From assembly GCA_030682255.1 (NCBI GenBank), contig JAUXOK010000028.1:62001-126000 (forward strand): 64,000 nt of DNA, given 5' to 3'. The stretch is from Bacteroidota bacterium (GTDB lineage: Bacteria > Bacteroidota > Bacteroidia > NS11-12g > UBA955). Positions 18,563-27,173 of the stretch are shown piece by piece; position 1 is the first letter of the stretch, and every line of letters starts with the position of its first letter. A model generated the notes under the pieces. It made no database searches. It was not told where the DNA came from and worked only from the letters and a program-made list of their open reading frames with translations. A program made the translations under genes and the position numbers.

Positions 18563-19118
18563 AACCGCCCTATTCTTATCATTCAGCGCATTGTTATTTA
18601 CTTTCAACGCATGCAAATCAGATGACCCAAAACCGGCTGATCAACCGATCAATGAAGGTGAACTTATTACAACTTTAAAAGTTGAGCTTACAGACAGTGC
18701 AACAGGCAGAGTTTTCAACACCGCTTATTTCAAAGATTTAGATGGAGAAGGAGGTAATCCACCTACTCAATTTGACACCATCAAATTGAATGGCAACAGA
18801 ACTTATTTTTGTAAAGTAACATTACTTGATGAATCGAAAACACCTTCAGAAGACATTACAGAAGAAGTAAAAGAAGAAGCTCACGAACATTTATTTGTTT
18901 ATGAATCTAGCAATCAAAAAATCAAAGTTTCTATAACAGACAAAGATAAAAACAATTTGCCTTTGGGTATAGAAAGCAAATGGCAAACTATGAATAATTT
19001 GGATGGTAAACTAAAAGTAATCTTAAAACACCAATCCAATGGGATTAAAAATGGTTCTGCTTTATTAGGCGAAACCGATATTGAAGTGGATTTCAATGTC
19101 ATTCAAATGGATAAATAA
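18543..19118 (+). CDS. Lipoprotein paired with the TonB receptor
   Basis: 191 residues with a lipoprotein signal (LLFTFNACKSDD, Cys24), so it is anchored to a membrane, probably the outer one. The mature part is acidic, with EEVKEEAHEHLFVYE near the centre that could bind a cation, and a beta-rich C-terminal half. The ATG lies 20 nt inside the receptor gene, indicating translational coupling and a joint function. I recognise the pattern as recurring beside TonB receptors in Bacteroidota but do not know an assigned function. Followed by a strong terminator. Confidence 0.78.
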   Translation: MKSNQIKTALFLSFSALLFTFNACKSDDPKPADQPINEGELITTLKVELTDSATGRVFNTAYFKDLDGEGGNPPTQFDTIKLNGNRTYFCKVTLLDESKTPSEDITEEVKEEAHEHLFVYESSNQKIKVSITDKDKNNLPLGIESKWQTMNNLDGKLKVILKHQSNGIKNGSALLGETDIEVDFNVIQMDK

Positions 19119-19135
19119 AAATTATTTTTAAAAAT

Positions 19136-19166
19136 TTAAAAGGTAGCTTTTGGCTACCTTTTTTTA
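19136..19166. terminator. Bidirectional rho-independent terminator
   Basis: AGGTAGC (19141-19147) pairs with GCTACCT (19153-19159), flanked by an A run on the left and a T run on the right. It ends the TonB/lipoprotein operon and, read from the other strand, the giant PKD gene whose stop is at 19164. Confidence 0.88.
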
Positions 19167-22100
19167 TCTTAATAATTGAACTACTTGTTCGTAACTTCTA
19201 AATGGCTCATTAAATGGTGCCACCTGAACTCTACATATGTAATTACCTTCCATGCATGGAACGCCTTTGTATGTACCATCCCAACCTTGGTTGACATCTG
19301 TAGTTTCAAACACTTTTTCTCCCCAACGGTTAAAAATCTCCATTTTATATTTAAATGTATATTTACTTCCAACACCTTTGTAAACAGGATTATGAATATC
19401 TGTATTTGGACTAAAGGCATTAGGTAAATAAAAATTAAAGTCAGGGAAAATAGGTCCAATAATTCTGGATGAAGTATCAGAACAACCTTCTGAACTTGTT
19501 GATACAAGGGTAATATTAAATCTGCCCGTATCTTCCAATAATATCAAAGGCTCTCTTAATGAACTAACATCATTTTGATTCAATTTCCAATTGAATTGTA
19601 TTGCTATTGGCGAAGAGTTATTTTGAAATTGCAATCTTGATTCATCGTTGTTAATAGATTTTAATCTCGTGAAATCAAAACTAGCAGCCGGTTTCTCGTA
19701 AACAGCAGCAATTTGATTTTTAATTAAAGTATCTAAACAGTTCTTATCAGATTTATTGATCAATCTAATATCATACAAACCAAACTCCTTATATCTATTT
19801 TGTGGATTGATACCCAATGAACCTCTACCATCGCCAAAAAACCACTCCTGTGATGTAATAGCTCCTTTTTTAATGGAAGATAAATTCACAAAATTACTTT
19901 GTTCTGGAAAACAAACTGGAGCAACTTCAAAATCTGTTTCAGGATGATGAAACACTTCTAATTCAATATTAGTAATATCCTTACAGCCATTTTCAGAAAT
20001 TGATTCAAAAATCACTGTGTAGACTTCCTCTTTGGTGTATTGATGATTCACTGTCATGCTATTATTAAATGAATTGCCATCTCCCATCAACCATTGATTA
20101 GAAACTTGTTTTACTTTAGAATTAGAATTAGAAGCAATTAAATCAAAACTATTACCTCTAAAACATTGCCCAACATCATTTAATGGGTTCAATGAATAAT
20201 TCATGTCTTTTTCTATGTAAACAATCTTTTTAAGTGAATCTGAACAACCTTTACTTGATATTACATTCAATTGTATGATTTGAGTATCATGAACCAAGAA
20301 TGTTTTATTAAGTAAATTTTTATCATTAGAAATAAAGCCATCAGAAATTAACCATTTGTAGGTTGTTAAACTGTTTACCTTATTGGAAATATTTATAAAA
20401 TCAAATGAATGTTGATTGAGACATTGTATCGGATCGTTGATTGTGAAATTTGGAACTGGTGTAGGATAAAAACCAATATTTTGAGACAATGAATCTTTAC
20501 ATCCATAGTTTGAGGTTGCAATTAATTGCATAGTTTGATAGGTTTCATTTGCATACGATTTATCTGCATTTAAACCTTGATTAACGATACCATCTTTATC
20601 TTGCCATTCAAAAGACATAGAGCCAAATTTAATGACTGATTGATTGGTATATTCAAAATAATTATTATTCAAACATTGAGAATCTTTATTAATTGAAAAA
20701 GCCAATTCAGGCATTGGCGCCACAATGATTGGTTTAACAAAAGTATCAAAACAATTGTTCAAAGTAGACGAAACTAATAATTTAACATTAAAGATATTTG
20801 ATTCTGTATATGTTGCATTTATTGGTGTTATATTAAAACTAGTATTGCCATTTTTATAATCCCATGAATAACTCAAGGAATTCATGACACTGAAGCTCGT
20901 TTGATTAATAAAACTAAACAAATGCTTATTAAAACATTGTATGGAATCATTGACTTCAAAACGAGCCATTGGTCTTTCCAGTAAATGAACAACTCTTTGC
21001 ATAGAATCTGAACAACCATTGTCTGAAACAACCTTATATTTTACCAAATATGCGCCAGAAGCGTTCGGGTATACTTTTTCATTTGGTTGATAGTTATTTG
21101 AAAAACTGTTATCACCAAAATCCCAAGTATTAAACAATTCGCCATATTTAATATTCGTTTTATTTTCAATAACAAACACATTGTTTTGCCAACACTGTGT
21201 ATCTTTTTGAATACCAAATTGAAGTTTTGGTTGAGCATAGGTTACAACCATTTTTAGAACAGTATCTGTACAATTGTTATTTGAGGTTGCTATCAATTTA
21301 ACATTAAATGTATCCTCATTGGCATAGATATGATTTGTAACATTTGGAGTTGTAAATTGACTTACATCTCCCATAATCCAACGATAGCCTTGAAGAAATC
21401 CATCAGATATAGTACTTTGATTTGTAAAATTAAAATTATGATTTTTAAAACATTGTTCAGTTTTGTTAACACTAAATTGTGCTGCAGGATTATGATAAAC
21501 AACGACTGATTTAATTGAGCTCGTATCTTTACAACCATTATCACTTATGGCTTCTAGCCGTATATCATATAAGCCAGGTTGGGCATATTTTTTTGTTATG
21601 TCCTTGTTAGTAGCTGATGAATTATCACCAAAAGTCCAATTAAATAATAGGTTTTCATTTCTTACAATTGATGAATTTGTTAATTGAAACAAATGTTCAT
21701 TGAAGCATTGATTGAGTTGATTAACATTAAAAGAAGCATTGGGTTGAGGAAAAACAACTATTGATTTTATAATTGTATCCAAACAACCTAAATCAGATTG
21801 CACAATTAAACTGACATTAAATGTATCATCGATGTTATATTTTTTATTAATGACATTTGGACCAAATACATCTCCGCCCTCTCCTAGTTGCCATTGAAAT
21901 GCAACAATGCTCCCTTTTTGTATGTTTGAATTTTGTGTAAAATTAAAAACATTGTCTCTCAAGCATTGTTTTGGCATATCAATCAAATAATTAGCGATAG
22001 GATAACCTCCAATATATACCATTTGGGATGAAGAGGCATTACAACCTACACCCGTTGTTGCTTTTAATTGAACTTGATAAAATGAATCTTTCAAATATTT

Positions 22101-24920
22101 TTTATTGATGACATTACTATCATTAGAAAAAGTAGCATCACCCAAATTCCATTCATAGATTAATGCGCTATTAAAATTGGTTTGATTGGTAAAATTAAAA
22201 TTATGTTGATTAAAACATTGGGTATCTTGATTGATTTCAAAACTCACTCGAGGTGTTCCATTAATGAAAATTGATTTAGAAATACTATCTGTACATCCAA
22301 CAGATGAAGTAGAAATTAATTTAATTTCAAGATTGCCTTTATCAACAAATGCTTTTCTTGGACTTTCTAAGAGACTTGTAGTACCATCGCCAAAACGCCA
22401 TTTAGAACTTGATGGTGCATATGGTGTATTGGTTACGTTATTAAATTGAATCGAATCGAATTCGCAATAAGTTCCATTGATAAAATTAAAATCCGGTTTG
22501 GGCAATGGTTTGATATGGATATACTTCCTCATCGTATCGGAACAACCATTGTTATTATCATAAATCAATTGGACAGAAAAAATTCCAGTATCTGCATAAA
22601 CTCTTGGAGCTGGGTTATTATTACTGATATTGTTACCATCACTAAAACGCCATCTATACCTTTGGTGATAGTTTGTATTAATTACAGTTTGGTTTTTTAA
22701 TTCAACTCTATTTGTAGAAATACAGGTATCTTTTCTGGTATATGTAAATTCTGCTTTTGGTGAATGAAGAACATCTAACATCATAAATGTATCATGATAA
22801 CAACCTTTTTTTGTGTAGGTTCTCAAGATGATTGGATGCAAATTAGCTGTTTTAAATTGATGTTGAATAACACTATCTTTTTTGAAAATTGAATCAACTA
22901 ATCCATCATAACTCCATCTGTAAAAATCTACATCTTCAACAGAAGATGATAAATTATTGAATGAAACTTTTTTATTAGAATTAAAACAAAATTGAGTATC
23001 AGAAACGGTAAAATTAGATTGAGGTTTTATTCCACTTCTAACCACCATCGTATCTCTGAATGTACATCCATTTCTTTCTGTAACCTCAAGCCAATAAGTT
23101 GCAGGAGATTTCATAGCTCTATAATATACAGGCCAGTTATCCTGCCATCTGTATTCATTGTCGACATTAAATCCTTTTGAAATTTCTATCATATCAACTT
23201 TTCCACAAATCAATGTATCTTTGGTTTTTAATAAAGATTTAATTTTAGTATCCGCTACATAAAGCACTTTTGTTACAGAGTCCCATAGATTTGTTCGTTT
23301 GTGTTGACAATACATTTTCACTTCATACCAACCAGTGTCGGCAAACTTATGCTTAATTTTAGTACCATAAACTAATCCTTGTCTACTTTGAATAGTCCAT
23401 TTATGATTATTAAAAGAATCATTTAAAATTGCTTGAAAGCTAACGGTATCTCTTACACATTGAGCGTTTATTATAATAAAATTATTTTGAATTGGATCAA
23501 ACTTGGCAGCAGCAGCATAAGCATATCCATCAAAATACCCATAACCGTATACATACGATAGAAATCCTTTTGGACTATTCATATGATGACTACCTGTATC
23601 CATTTGAATCTGTGCATAATGGTGATCAGGCAAATTATTACTTGATTTCCAATCTGAAGCTTTAATTCTCTTATTATCAAAAGTAAAATAAGATGTATCG
23701 ATTGTTTTTGTTAAAACATTCACATAATGTTCAGGAGAATTTTGTTGCCACCACCAATTATACCAATTTGAATTCCACCACCAGGGCACTTGACTTACAG
23801 TGTTGATAGTAGCATTATTTCCAAATTGTTCATCAGGAAATAATTGTAATTGAGATGGGTCTCCAATATATAATTTCGTTGGATGATTTTGGCAAGAATA
23901 ACCTCCTAAAGCAAATTGAGCAACTGAAATTCTATTTGAACCAGATATTCTAACAACAGATTCATTGTATACTTCATAAGTTAAAAAACCTGATTGATTA
24001 AGTGTAGAATGATAGTTTCCATTGATATTAATAATGGTATTGTTTTCAGCTGCAACAATTTTTAAAGTGTAACCTTTTGTATTATTTCTATAAGGTAATG
24101 AAGTATAATTTTTACCCCAAGTTACGGTTGGAATTAATTGTTCGTAAGTATGATCCCAACTGCTGTTGCAAGAAGTACCATTTTGATTTGTTCTATTGGT
24201 GTAAGTTTGCCTATTTCCAGCAAACACAGCAAATTTAGATTCAATATATTTTGATCTAACAAAGCTACCAGTTAAATCTCTATCAGTTGTCATATACTGA
24301 AAGGTTTGTCCCTTTTTGAGCGTAATTTGAAAAGGAACATTGGCTAAACTATTTCTTGAGGAAGCACCAGTTGGTACAATTTCTATCACAGAAGAATCCG
24401 CTATGCCGACAATTGTAAATTCGGGTGATTGTATGTTTTTTCCATTACAAGACCATCCCCATGAATATGCATCCCGGTTTGTAGTAATGATATATTCTGG
24501 AGATTGTATAATTGAGCTAGAGGGAATAACGACAGTTGCTCCTTTTGAATACCAATACCTATTGACTGCATAAACATTGATAGTTGTATCAGAATAAACA
24601 TGAACGCCATTTAAGGTAACAGTATCTGAGTATCTGCATACAACTTCTCTAGGTAATCTAACCATTGAAGTTTCATTTGGACTAAGGGTTATTGTATCAT
24701 AAAAATTTTGCCCTTTTGCCTCTATATAGACAACTGCAGCAAATTGAGAAGATAAAAAAAGTTCAGCAGTATCATTGTTGTAATAATAATAATTATAATA
24801 ACAACCCCAATCCTGCGCCATAAAAGCAACCCAAAAATCTTTGCCCGCTGTGCCTTGAGCTTTTACATTATTTGATAAGGCTACAAGAAACAAAAACAAT
24901 ATTAAAACAAGCTTACGCAT
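19164..24920 (-). CDS. Giant PKD-repeat surface protein with IgGFc-binding-like N-terminus and T9SS type B C-terminal domain
   Basis: 1918 residues. Signal peptide at 1-21 (LVLILFLFLVALSNNVKAQ). Residues about 22-470 resemble the IgGFc_binding domain (GTAGKDFWVAFMAQDW, then ESKFAVFAGNRQT). A Trp-rich stretch with eight Trp in about 13 residues lies near 376-391. From about 480 to 1820 there is a series of roughly 80-90-residue PKD-like repeats, most starting with a Gln-Cys pair (QCFNQHNFNF, QCFKNHNFNF, QCLNNNYFEY) and ending with GCSDT or GCKDT, so each repeat likely carries a disulfide. The C-terminus (YLPNAFSPN ... IFNRWGEKVFET ... NYICRVQV) is the gliding-motility-associated CHU_C domain that directs type B T9SS export. 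Adhesion or gliding is inferred. Confidence 0.92.
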   Translation of the reverse strand: MRKLVLILFLFLVALSNNVKAQGTAGKDFWVAFMAQDWGCYYNYYYYNNDTAELFLSSQFAAVVYIEAKGQNFYDTITLSPNETSMVRLPREVVCRYSDTVTLNGVHVYSDTTINVYAVNRYWYSKGATVVIPSSSIIQSPEYIITTNRDAYSWGWSCNGKNIQSPEFTIVGIADSSVIEIVPTGASSRNSLANVPFQITLKKGQTFQYMTTDRDLTGSFVRSKYIESKFAVFAGNRQTYTNRTNQNGTSCNSSWDHTYEQLIPTVTWGKNYTSLPYRNNTKGYTLKIVAAENNTIININGNYHSTLNQSGFLTYEVYNESVVRISGSNRISVAQFALGGYSCQNHPTKLYIGDPSQLQLFPDEQFGNNATINTVSQVPWWWNSNWYNWWWQQNSPEHYVNVLTKTIDTSYFTFDNKRIKASDWKSSNNLPDHHYAQIQMDTGSHHMNSPKGFLSYVYGYGYFDGYAYAAAAKFDPIQNNFIIINAQCVRDTVSFQAILNDSFNNHKWTIQSRQGLVYGTKIKHKFADTGWYEVKMYCQHKRTNLWDSVTKVLYVADTKIKSLLKTKDTLICGKVDMIEISKGFNVDNEYRWQDNWPVYYRAMKSPATYWLEVTERNGCTFRDTMVVRSGIKPQSNFTVSDTQFCFNSNKKVSFNNLSSSVEDVDFYRWSYDGLVDSIFKKDSVIQHQFKTANLHPIILRTYTKKGCYHDTFMMLDVLHSPKAEFTYTRKDTCISTNRVELKNQTVINTNYHQRYRWRFSDGNNISNNNPAPRVYADTGIFSVQLIYDNNNGCSDTMRKYIHIKPLPKPDFNFINGTYCEFDSIQFNNVTNTPYAPSSSKWRFGDGTTSLLESPRKAFVDKGNLEIKLISTSSVGCTDSISKSIFINGTPRVSFEINQDTQCFNQHNFNFTNQTNFNSALIYEWNLGDATFSNDSNVINKKYLKDSFYQVQLKATTGVGCNASSSQMVYIGGYPIANYLIDMPKQCLRDNVFNFTQNSNIQKGSIVAFQWQLGEGGDVFGPNVINKKYNIDDTFNVSLIVQSDLGCLDTIIKSIVVFPQPNASFNVNQLNQCFNEHLFQLTNSSIVRNENLLFNWTFGDNSSATNKDITKKYAQPGLYDIRLEAISDNGCKDTSSIKSVVVYHNPAAQFSVNKTEQCFKNHNFNFTNQSTISDGFLQGYRWIMGDVSQFTTPNVTNHIYANEDTFNVKLIATSNNNCTDTVLKMVVTYAQPKLQFGIQKDTQCWQNNVFVIENKTNIKYGELFNTWDFGDNSFSNNYQPNEKVYPNASGAYLVKYKVVSDNGCSDSMQRVVHLLERPMARFEVNDSIQCFNKHLFSFINQTSFSVMNSLSYSWDYKNGNTSFNITPINATYTESNIFNVKLLVSSTLNNCFDTFVKPIIVAPMPELAFSINKDSQCLNNNYFEYTNQSVIKFGSMSFEWQDKDGIVNQGLNADKSYANETYQTMQLIATSNYGCKDSLSQNIGFYPTPVPNFTINDPIQCLNQHSFDFINISNKVNSLTTYKWLISDGFISNDKNLLNKTFLVHDTQIIQLNVISSKGCSDSLKKIVYIEKDMNYSLNPLNDVGQCFRGNSFDLIASNSNSKVKQVSNQWLMGDGNSFNNSMTVNHQYTKEEVYTVIFESISENGCKDITNIELEVFHHPETDFEVAPVCFPEQSNFVNLSSIKKGAITSQEWFFGDGRGSLGINPQNRYKEFGLYDIRLINKSDKNCLDTLIKNQIAAVYEKPAASFDFTRLKSINNDESRLQFQNNSSPIAIQFNWKLNQNDVSSLREPLILLEDTGRFNITLVSTSSEGCSDTSSRIIGPIFPDFNFYLPNAFSPNTDIHNPVYKGVGSKYTFKYKMEIFNRWGEKVFETTDVNQGWDGTYKGVPCMEGNYICRVQVAPFNEPFRSYEQVVQLLR
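19460..23480 (-). repeat. Array of PKD-like repeats inside the giant T9SS protein
   Basis: Coding repeats with a period of about 80-90 codons. At least nine share a start of the form Q-C-(F/L/W)-x(2-3)-(H/N)-x-F-x(3)-N. They have diverged at the DNA level, so recent expansion is not evident. Boundaries are approximate. Confidence 0.75.
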
Positions 24921-24953
24921 TAATTATCAAGGAGTTAAAACTTATTAACTTCT

Positions 24954-24961
24954 CAAATATA
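24954..24961 (-). promoter_or_regulatory. -7 box (TATATTTG) of the giant PKD gene
   Basis: Exact TAnnTTTG on the minus strand, 33 nt before the ATG at 24920. It is 40 nt from the divergent box of the caspase-like gene. Confidence 0.6.
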
Positions 24962-25001
24962 GTATAAATTACTTAAAAAGCAAAATAACAATTTGTTTTT
25001 T

Positions 25002-25009
25002 TAACTTTG
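25002..25009 (+). promoter_or_regulatory. -7 box (TAACTTTG) of the caspase-like gene
   Basis: Exact TAnnTTTG, 25 nt before the ATG at 25035. Confidence 0.6.
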
Positions 25010-25034
25010 CAAAATAAATTTCTTAATAATAACA

Positions 25035-25613
25035 ATGCAAACATCTTTACATTATGACAAACAAATTTTTTGCATTGAAGGAGATTGGCATCACGATTTA
25101 AGGCAAAAGGATTCCATCGAAAATGCACTAAAATTTATGGAAACGGCTCATGTTCACAAAATCAGGTACATACACAGACATGCTAGCACCAAAGAAGAAT
25201 TATTGAACAGAATTAATCAATATACAGCAAAAAAATACGAAGAGTTCAGTATCTTTTATTTAGCATTTCATGGCGTACCAAATGGATTAAAACTAAATCC
25301 TAAAACCATACTCAGTTTAGATGAATTGGGTGAAATGTGTGAAGGTAAACTGAAAAACAAAATCTTACACCTTGGCAGCTGCGAAACTCTCAAAATTTCT
25401 AAATCACAAATTAAAAGCTTACTTCACCAGACAGGCGCTTTGTGTATCAGTGGATTTAAAAAAGAAGTACCATTTATAAGTTCAACAATTTTTGATGTAC
25501 TATATTTTGAAATGTGTCAGTATTACAAACGTATGTCTGTAATTGAATCTAACATGAAAAAATACTATGGAAAGTTAATCAAAGAATTAGAGTTTATTAT
25601 GATTTATGAGTAA
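25035..25613 (+). CDS. Stand-alone caspase/CHAT-like protein (possible DUF6642 type)
   Basis: 192 residues, cytosolic, with no signal or membrane span. Two hydrophobic strands end in candidate catalytic residues of clan CD proteases: FYLAFHG with His79 and ILHLGSC with Cys116, spaced as in caspase and CHAT domains. A later strand (TGALCISGF) and helix (FDVLYFEMCQYY) fit the same fold. I recall a domain of unknown function family (DUF6642) with this look, but could not check. Unlike CHAT proteases of defence or gasdermin loci, it has no attached repeats and no visible substrate next door; neighbours are the giant PKD gene (divergent) and a histidine kinase (convergent). Protease activity is inference. 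Confidence 0.6.
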   Translation: MQTSLHYDKQIFCIEGDWHHDLRQKDSIENALKFMETAHVHKIRYIHRHASTKEELLNRINQYTAKKYEEFSIFYLAFHGVPNGLKLNPKTILSLDELGEMCEGKLKNKILHLGSCETLKISKSQIKSLLHQTGALCISGFKKEVPFISSTIFDVLYFEMCQYYKRMSVIESNMKKYYGKLIKELEFIMIYE

Positions 25614-25621
25614 AATAAATC

Positions 25622-26803
25622 TCAAAAAACAACATCATCTAATTCATCTAATTGCATAGGTTTTTTGATCGGTAAAGTAAAATAAAACGAAGACCCTTTT
25701 CCAATGACACTTTCAACCCATATTTCACCATTGTTTTTTTCTAAAAACCCTTTAACTAAAAGAAGACCAATCCCTGCCCCTTTATCTTTCTGCCTACTTT
25801 CAGATAATTGGTTTATCTGAGGAGTAAATAACTTTTGAATAATTTCATTAGTCATGCCCTTGCCCGTATCTTCAATTTTAATAATAATTTTATCTACTTT
25901 GGTTACTGCAGATATTGTAATTGTTCCTCCTTTTTCTGAATGTGATATAGCATTTGAAACAATATTTTGAATGATAGAAATCAACATTTTGGTATCAGCA
26001 AAAACAGTTGTATTTTCTGTTATTTCATTATGTAGCGTAACCGTATTTATAGATGCCGTTTCATTGAGCATACCAAAAACTTTATTTATATATTCAGTTA
26101 GTTGATTGTTTGTGGGAAGAAATGCATCAGAAGCATATTTTATCCTTGCCCATTCAACCAAATAATCCAACATTTCAAGTTCTTCTATAGAGGATTTATG
26201 CAATAAATTCAGCATTTCTTGAATCGTTTCTGATTCCATTTTATGAAAATTTTCTTTCAAATACTTCGTTGTAGCAATTATTCCTGTAAGTGGACTTCTT
26301 AAATCATGAGATAAAATCGCCAAAACACTTTCTTTATGCGTATTGAGTTCCTCTAAATCTTTAACATACTTTTTAATGGCATCCTCTGAATGTTTCCTAT
26401 CTGTTAGATTTCTAAGAATTTTAACATAACCTAACATTTCATTTTCTGAACCTATTAAAGGAAATACCAATCCATAGGCATAAAACAAGCTGTTATCTTT
26501 AGCAATATGCCATCTGTTATCAGTAGCTCTACCTTCTTTTAAGGCTGTATTAATTTCATTTTGAGGTATACCGCTCTTCAAATCTTCCTCAGTAAATATG
26601 ATATCAAAAGATTTACCAATTACTTCATCTGTTTCATATCCAAAAATACTAGTTGACCCAGAGCTCCAGCTGTTGATTATTAAATCTTTATCCAATGTAA
26701 AAATAGAGTAATCCTGAAGACTATCTATAATTTGACTATAAAAATCAGTGGTAGGAATATATTTATTTTTAAGCATTTTAGCTTTATCGATTGGTTTTTC
26801 CAT
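25622..26803 (-). CDS. PAS-domain sensor histidine kinase (soluble)
   Basis: 393 residues. PAS domain at about 20-135 (DYSIFTLDKDLIINSWSSGS), a short helical linker, HisKA with the phospho-acceptor in ILSHDLRSPL (His166), and a HATPase_c domain with N box IIQNIVSNAISHSEKG, G1 IEDTGKGM and G2 GAGIGLLLVKGF. There is no membrane segment, so it senses an intracellular signal or partner. No response regulator is adjacent, making it an orphan kinase. The PAS domain has no evident haem or flavin signature. Start: the ATG at 26803; it is followed by a 370-nt non-coding stretch upstream. Confidence 0.93.
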   Translation of the reverse strand: MEKPIDKAKMLKNKYIPTTDFYSQIIDSLQDYSIFTLDKDLIINSWSSGSTSIFGYETDEVIGKSFDIIFTEEDLKSGIPQNEINTALKEGRATDNRWHIAKDNSLFYAYGLVFPLIGSENEMLGYVKILRNLTDRKHSEDAIKKYVKDLEELNTHKESVLAILSHDLRSPLTGIIATTKYLKENFHKMESETIQEMLNLLHKSSIEELEMLDYLVEWARIKYASDAFLPTNNQLTEYINKVFGMLNETASINTVTLHNEITENTTVFADTKMLISIIQNIVSNAISHSEKGGTITISAVTKVDKIIIKIEDTGKGMTNEIIQKLFTPQINQLSESRQKDKGAGIGLLLVKGFLEKNNGEIWVESVIGKGSSFYFTLPIKKPMQLDELDDVVF

Positions 26804-27173
26804 TAAAAATTATATGTTGTTTTGATTAGCTTTATTCCCATTATTTCACCTAAATTAATTTAAGAAATGAATAATGCAATGTTGAGATATTTTATAATGG
26901 AAATTTTTAAAGTTATACTAACTACTAAGTACAAATATAATGCAAAAATTCATATTTATAATCTAAAAAAATATTAATTTAACAATATTATAGATATGTA
27001 AAAAAATAAATAAAAAATATTGATTTCTAAAAATATTAAAACATGTTTATAAACATTAAGGGATTATGATGCTCTATTTCACATTGTCATTTAACTGCAA
27101 ATAAATAACAAAATAAATTGAAGTTTCAAAATTGATTTGAGATATCCAAAAAACTTGAACGAACGCTAGATTG
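26804..27173. other. 370-nt intergenic region with no supported gene
   Basis: Very AT-rich spacer between the start of the histidine kinase and the stop of the acyl-CoA dehydrogenase, both on the minus strand. It should contain the kinase promoter and the dehydrogenase terminator, but I see neither an exact TAnnTTTG box on the minus strand near the kinase start nor a GC-rich hairpin. A 36-codon AT-driven frame near 26867 is not convincing. Confidence 0.6.

Noticed and set aside
16199-19118. Polysaccharide utilisation locus (SusC/SusD pair)
   Set aside because: The receptor lacks SusC-type features I would expect, the partner lipoprotein is far too short for SusD, and no glycoside hydrolase is present.
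19181-19507. 108-codon minus-strand frame inside the giant PKD gene end
   Set aside because: Same strand but different frame from the confirmed CHU_C domain; it has no features of its own.
19460-23480. CRISPR or tandem DNA repeat in the PKD region
   Set aside because: Repeats are protein-level with a period of about 250 nt and diverged DNA; no spacer-repeat structure.
26867-26977. 36-codon frame starting MNNAMLRYFIMEIF in the intergenic region
   Set aside because: Its codons follow the local AT content, there is no promoter box or coding signal, and it is opposite to both flanking genes.
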